Below, piece by piece: positions 63,222 to 64,000 of a stretch of DNA of 64,000 bases. A program made the translations under genes and the position numbers. Under the pieces are notes generated by a model. It was not told the DNA's origin and ran no database searches. It worked only from the letters and a program-made list of their open reading frames with translations. Position 1 is the stretch's first letter; every line of letters starts with the position of its first letter. This DNA is from Paraflavitalea sp966211765 (GTDB lineage Bacteria; Bacteroidota; Bacteroidia; Chitinophagales; Chitinophagaceae). Location: the NCBI GenBank assembly GCA_966211765.1, contig CBIHOV010000020.1, forward strand, positions 62,001 to 126,000, given 5' to 3'.

Positions 63222-64000
63222 ACGGTATAGAGTTTATTCAATAATCAAAATCTATTACTATGCTATAACCGCCAGAGCGGCATAGCCACGCAATCCGTTA
63301 CCGGTAGTACCGGTAAGTAATGATTAGGTTATTGATTACAGGGGGTGAAGTGTTTTGTGCATTACTGCCCTGCAAGAGATCCATATACGCCAGGGCCTTG
63401 CCTGTGGCTATAGGAGCTTGTTTTGTGACAGTTTAAAAACACCGGGTGAAAGGGAGGCTGTAATTGCCTGGGTAGTGTAGGGATTAGTGTCATAGTATTG
63501 GTTTTAAAAATCTTTTAAACGGTTTTTGGATAGATATTGGGTTTACTGGTCTAAATGCTTTGCGCGTAAAACTAATCGTCTTTTTTAATATAGGAAATAG
63601 CCTCAGATACATTCATATTTCCCCTATATATAAACATATAACTAGTATTGTACGGATAAAATTGTATCGTTTTGGGAATTTATTTCAAGGTTGCGTGTAA
63701 CTACGTAGTTATATGGCCCGGAATGGGAAAAGTTGTTGAGGATTATCAAAGAAAGGCATTAAGACAACAAAGCATTAGAGGCGACGAGGGCGCAAATTAA
63801 AATCTGAGGAAGGGGTATAAAAGGCAACAAGGCATCAAGGCAAAGAGGCAACGAGGGGGAAAAACGGCAGCGGGAATTAAGGCAACAATGCATCGAAGAA
63901 AGGAGGGAATTGGGTAGCAAGGTATTAGGGCGACGAGGAGACAGAAGATCACGCGGAGTGATTATAATTATTTAACATACCAGAATAAGTGCCAGTTACG
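63222..64000. other. Adhesin upstream region with palindromes and purine-rich repeats
   Basis: No gene is seen. A perfect 19-base palindrome TTACCGGTA-G-TACCGGTAA lies at 63298-63316, and a hairpin GCTAT-CCGC/GCGG-ATAGC at 63262-63286, both in the expected 5' UTR or promoter zone. From about 63756 to 63960 the sequence becomes a degenerate purine-rich repeat (AAGGCAACAAGGCATCAAGG and variants such as GGCGACGAGG). Confidence 0.6.

Overview
The window comes from a member of the phylum Bacteroidota, most likely family Chitinophagaceae. The support is gene content (DUF6089 barrels, PorP/SprF, a CHU_C-type C-terminal domain, T9SS sorting tails, a bacteroidotal Ppc and GltB) and promoters of the TTTG-N19-TAnnTTTG type. 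The family assignment is inference from protein resemblance, not from a marker gene.

Layout. 1-8900: a partial rarA, an ElaA-type acetyltransferase, secreted or outer-membrane proteins, uvrA with a 5'-nucleotidase, an OmpA-type lipoprotein, a porin and a broken small secreted gene. 8977-12388: a SAM-I riboswitch operon with a metB-like gene, a QueF-like protein that lacks the catalytic cysteine, and a monofunctional homoserine dehydrogenase. 12488-17600 (minus): thrA-thrB-thrC behind a Thr-rich leader peptide. 17964-20543: ppc. 20755-29785 (minus): nitrogen assimilation (gltB, gltD, amt, porin). 31189-34698: an ATP-grasp / alpha-E / transglutaminase triad. 34702-47135 (minus): leuA-C-D-B, then an ilv leader peptide with terminator, then ilvE-D-B-N-C-A. 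47349-48923: a conserved-looking helical protein of unknown role. 49417-52583 (minus): a cysteine operon cysM-mec-cysO-moeZ of the protein-thiocarboxylate type, behind a leader peptide with six consecutive Cys codons and a terminator. 52697-53599: an AlkA-like glycosylase. 53669-63221 (minus): a giant 21-repeat adhesin with a T9SS type B tail, PorP/SprF and OmpA. The last 780 bases carry no gene.

How it fits together. Most of the window is the aspartate, branched-chain, methionine, cysteine and glutamate pathways. Ppc supplies oxaloacetate and GltBD with Amt supplies glutamate nitrogen. ThrABC makes threonine, IlvA turns it into 2-oxobutyrate for isoleucine, and the Met operon draws homoserine through its own dehydrogenase. 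Each branch has its own cis-acting control readable in the sequence: a SAM riboswitch for Met, and codon-runs in leader peptides for Thr, Ile/Val and Cys (and possibly Leu). The most novel signals are the Cys6 leader in front of a CysO/Mec cysteine operon and the Cys-less QueF homologue inside the SAM-riboswitch operon.
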